Part shown: positions 34,749 to 34,831 of the stretch, in pieces
Layout of the letters: the number at the start of each line of letters is the position of its first letter
How positions within the stretch are numbered: position 1 is the first letter of the stretch
Assembly: GCA_014727815.1 (NCBI GenBank)
Contig: WJMS01000270.1
Coordinates: 1-34,831 of the forward strand
Source of the DNA: a candidate division GN15 bacterium
Lineage (GTDB): Bacteria > Zixibacteria > MSB-5A5 > GN15 > FEB-12
Length of the DNA stretch: 34,831 nt
Direction of reading: 5' to 3'
Notes under the pieces: generated by a model
Seen by the model: the letters and a program-made list of their open reading frames with translations, nothing else
The model's database searches: none
What the model was told of the DNA's origin: nothing
Program-made: the position numbers and the translations under genes

Positions 34749-34831
34749 GAAATCTCCGGAAAACGCACCGTCACGTCGGGTGCGGTCAATGCCAGTTTGG
34801 CCGGCGGCCGGGCGGCGGTCCAGTAGTAAAA
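34724..34831 (-). CDS. possible C-terminal end of an upstream gene, cut by the window edge
   Basis: From the right edge a minus-strand frame reads FYYWTAARPPAKLALTAPDV and continues to a TAG at 34726-34724, overlapping the CHAT start by 25 bases. It is not recognised, and the frame that continues into the CHAT gene is also open here, so this may be chance. Confidence 0.22.
   Translation of the reverse strand, partial: FYYWTAARPPAKLALTAPDVTVRFPEISWRKSTTP

Overview
The window reads as a chromosomal segment of a Gram-negative, free-living bacterium of the FCB-like part of the tree, most plausibly candidate phylum Zixibacteria or a close relative. This is inferred from the secreted subtilase with FG-GAP repeats and two C-terminal dockerin-like 'D-x-x-D-x-IYLVN-x-LFLGG' repeats, from a PorX-type response regulator, and from the mix of families. 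Signal peptides, beta-barrel proteins and lipoproteins indicate an outer membrane. No tRNA, rRNA, CRISPR array, phage or insertion sequence was recognised.

Layout. (1) 1-9212 and on to 11346, + strand: a tightly packed run, mostly with overlapping or abutting genes: serS (5' end cut), a membrane histidine kinase, a PorX-like REC-PglZ regulator, tsaE, tsaB, rimI-like acetyltransferase, accD, folC (broken by a frameshift at an A9 run), a soluble GAF histidine kinase, and a REC-GAF-histidine kinase. (2) 11459-13565, +: a sigma-54 activator of the NtrC class, followed by a good candidate sigma-54 promoter and a degenerate GGDEF-like protein. (3) valS on the minus strand, divergent from mazG. (4) A well-terminated outer-membrane barrel gene with a long structured leader. 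(5) 19531-23396, minus: a polyamine operon, XRE-cupin regulator, speD, ornithine decarboxylase, speE, then a class I glutamine amidotransferase; its promoter carries a pair of GTTTAATAAAC-type palindromes. (6) 23811-26217, +: a duplicated pair of barrel/lipoprotein genes, then lpd, which lacks a normal start codon. (7) 27708-29188: a gene-poor stretch with the remnant of a two-component system and a possible short, terminated RNA. (8) 29189-34831, minus: a TPR-CHAT caspase-like protease translationally coupled to a secreted subtilase.

How it fits together. Housekeeping genes (translation, t6A modification, lipid and folate synthesis) are interleaved with signalling. Five kinase or regulator genes in the first 13 kb form two units: a membrane kinase with a PorX-like effector, and two cytoplasmic kinases with a sigma-54 activator whose likely target promoter lies directly after it. 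The polyamine genes cover ornithine to putrescine to spermidine with their own regulator. The most promising less-described systems are the CHAT-subtilase pair, the PorX-type pair, and the sigma-54 unit controlling the GGDEF-like protein.
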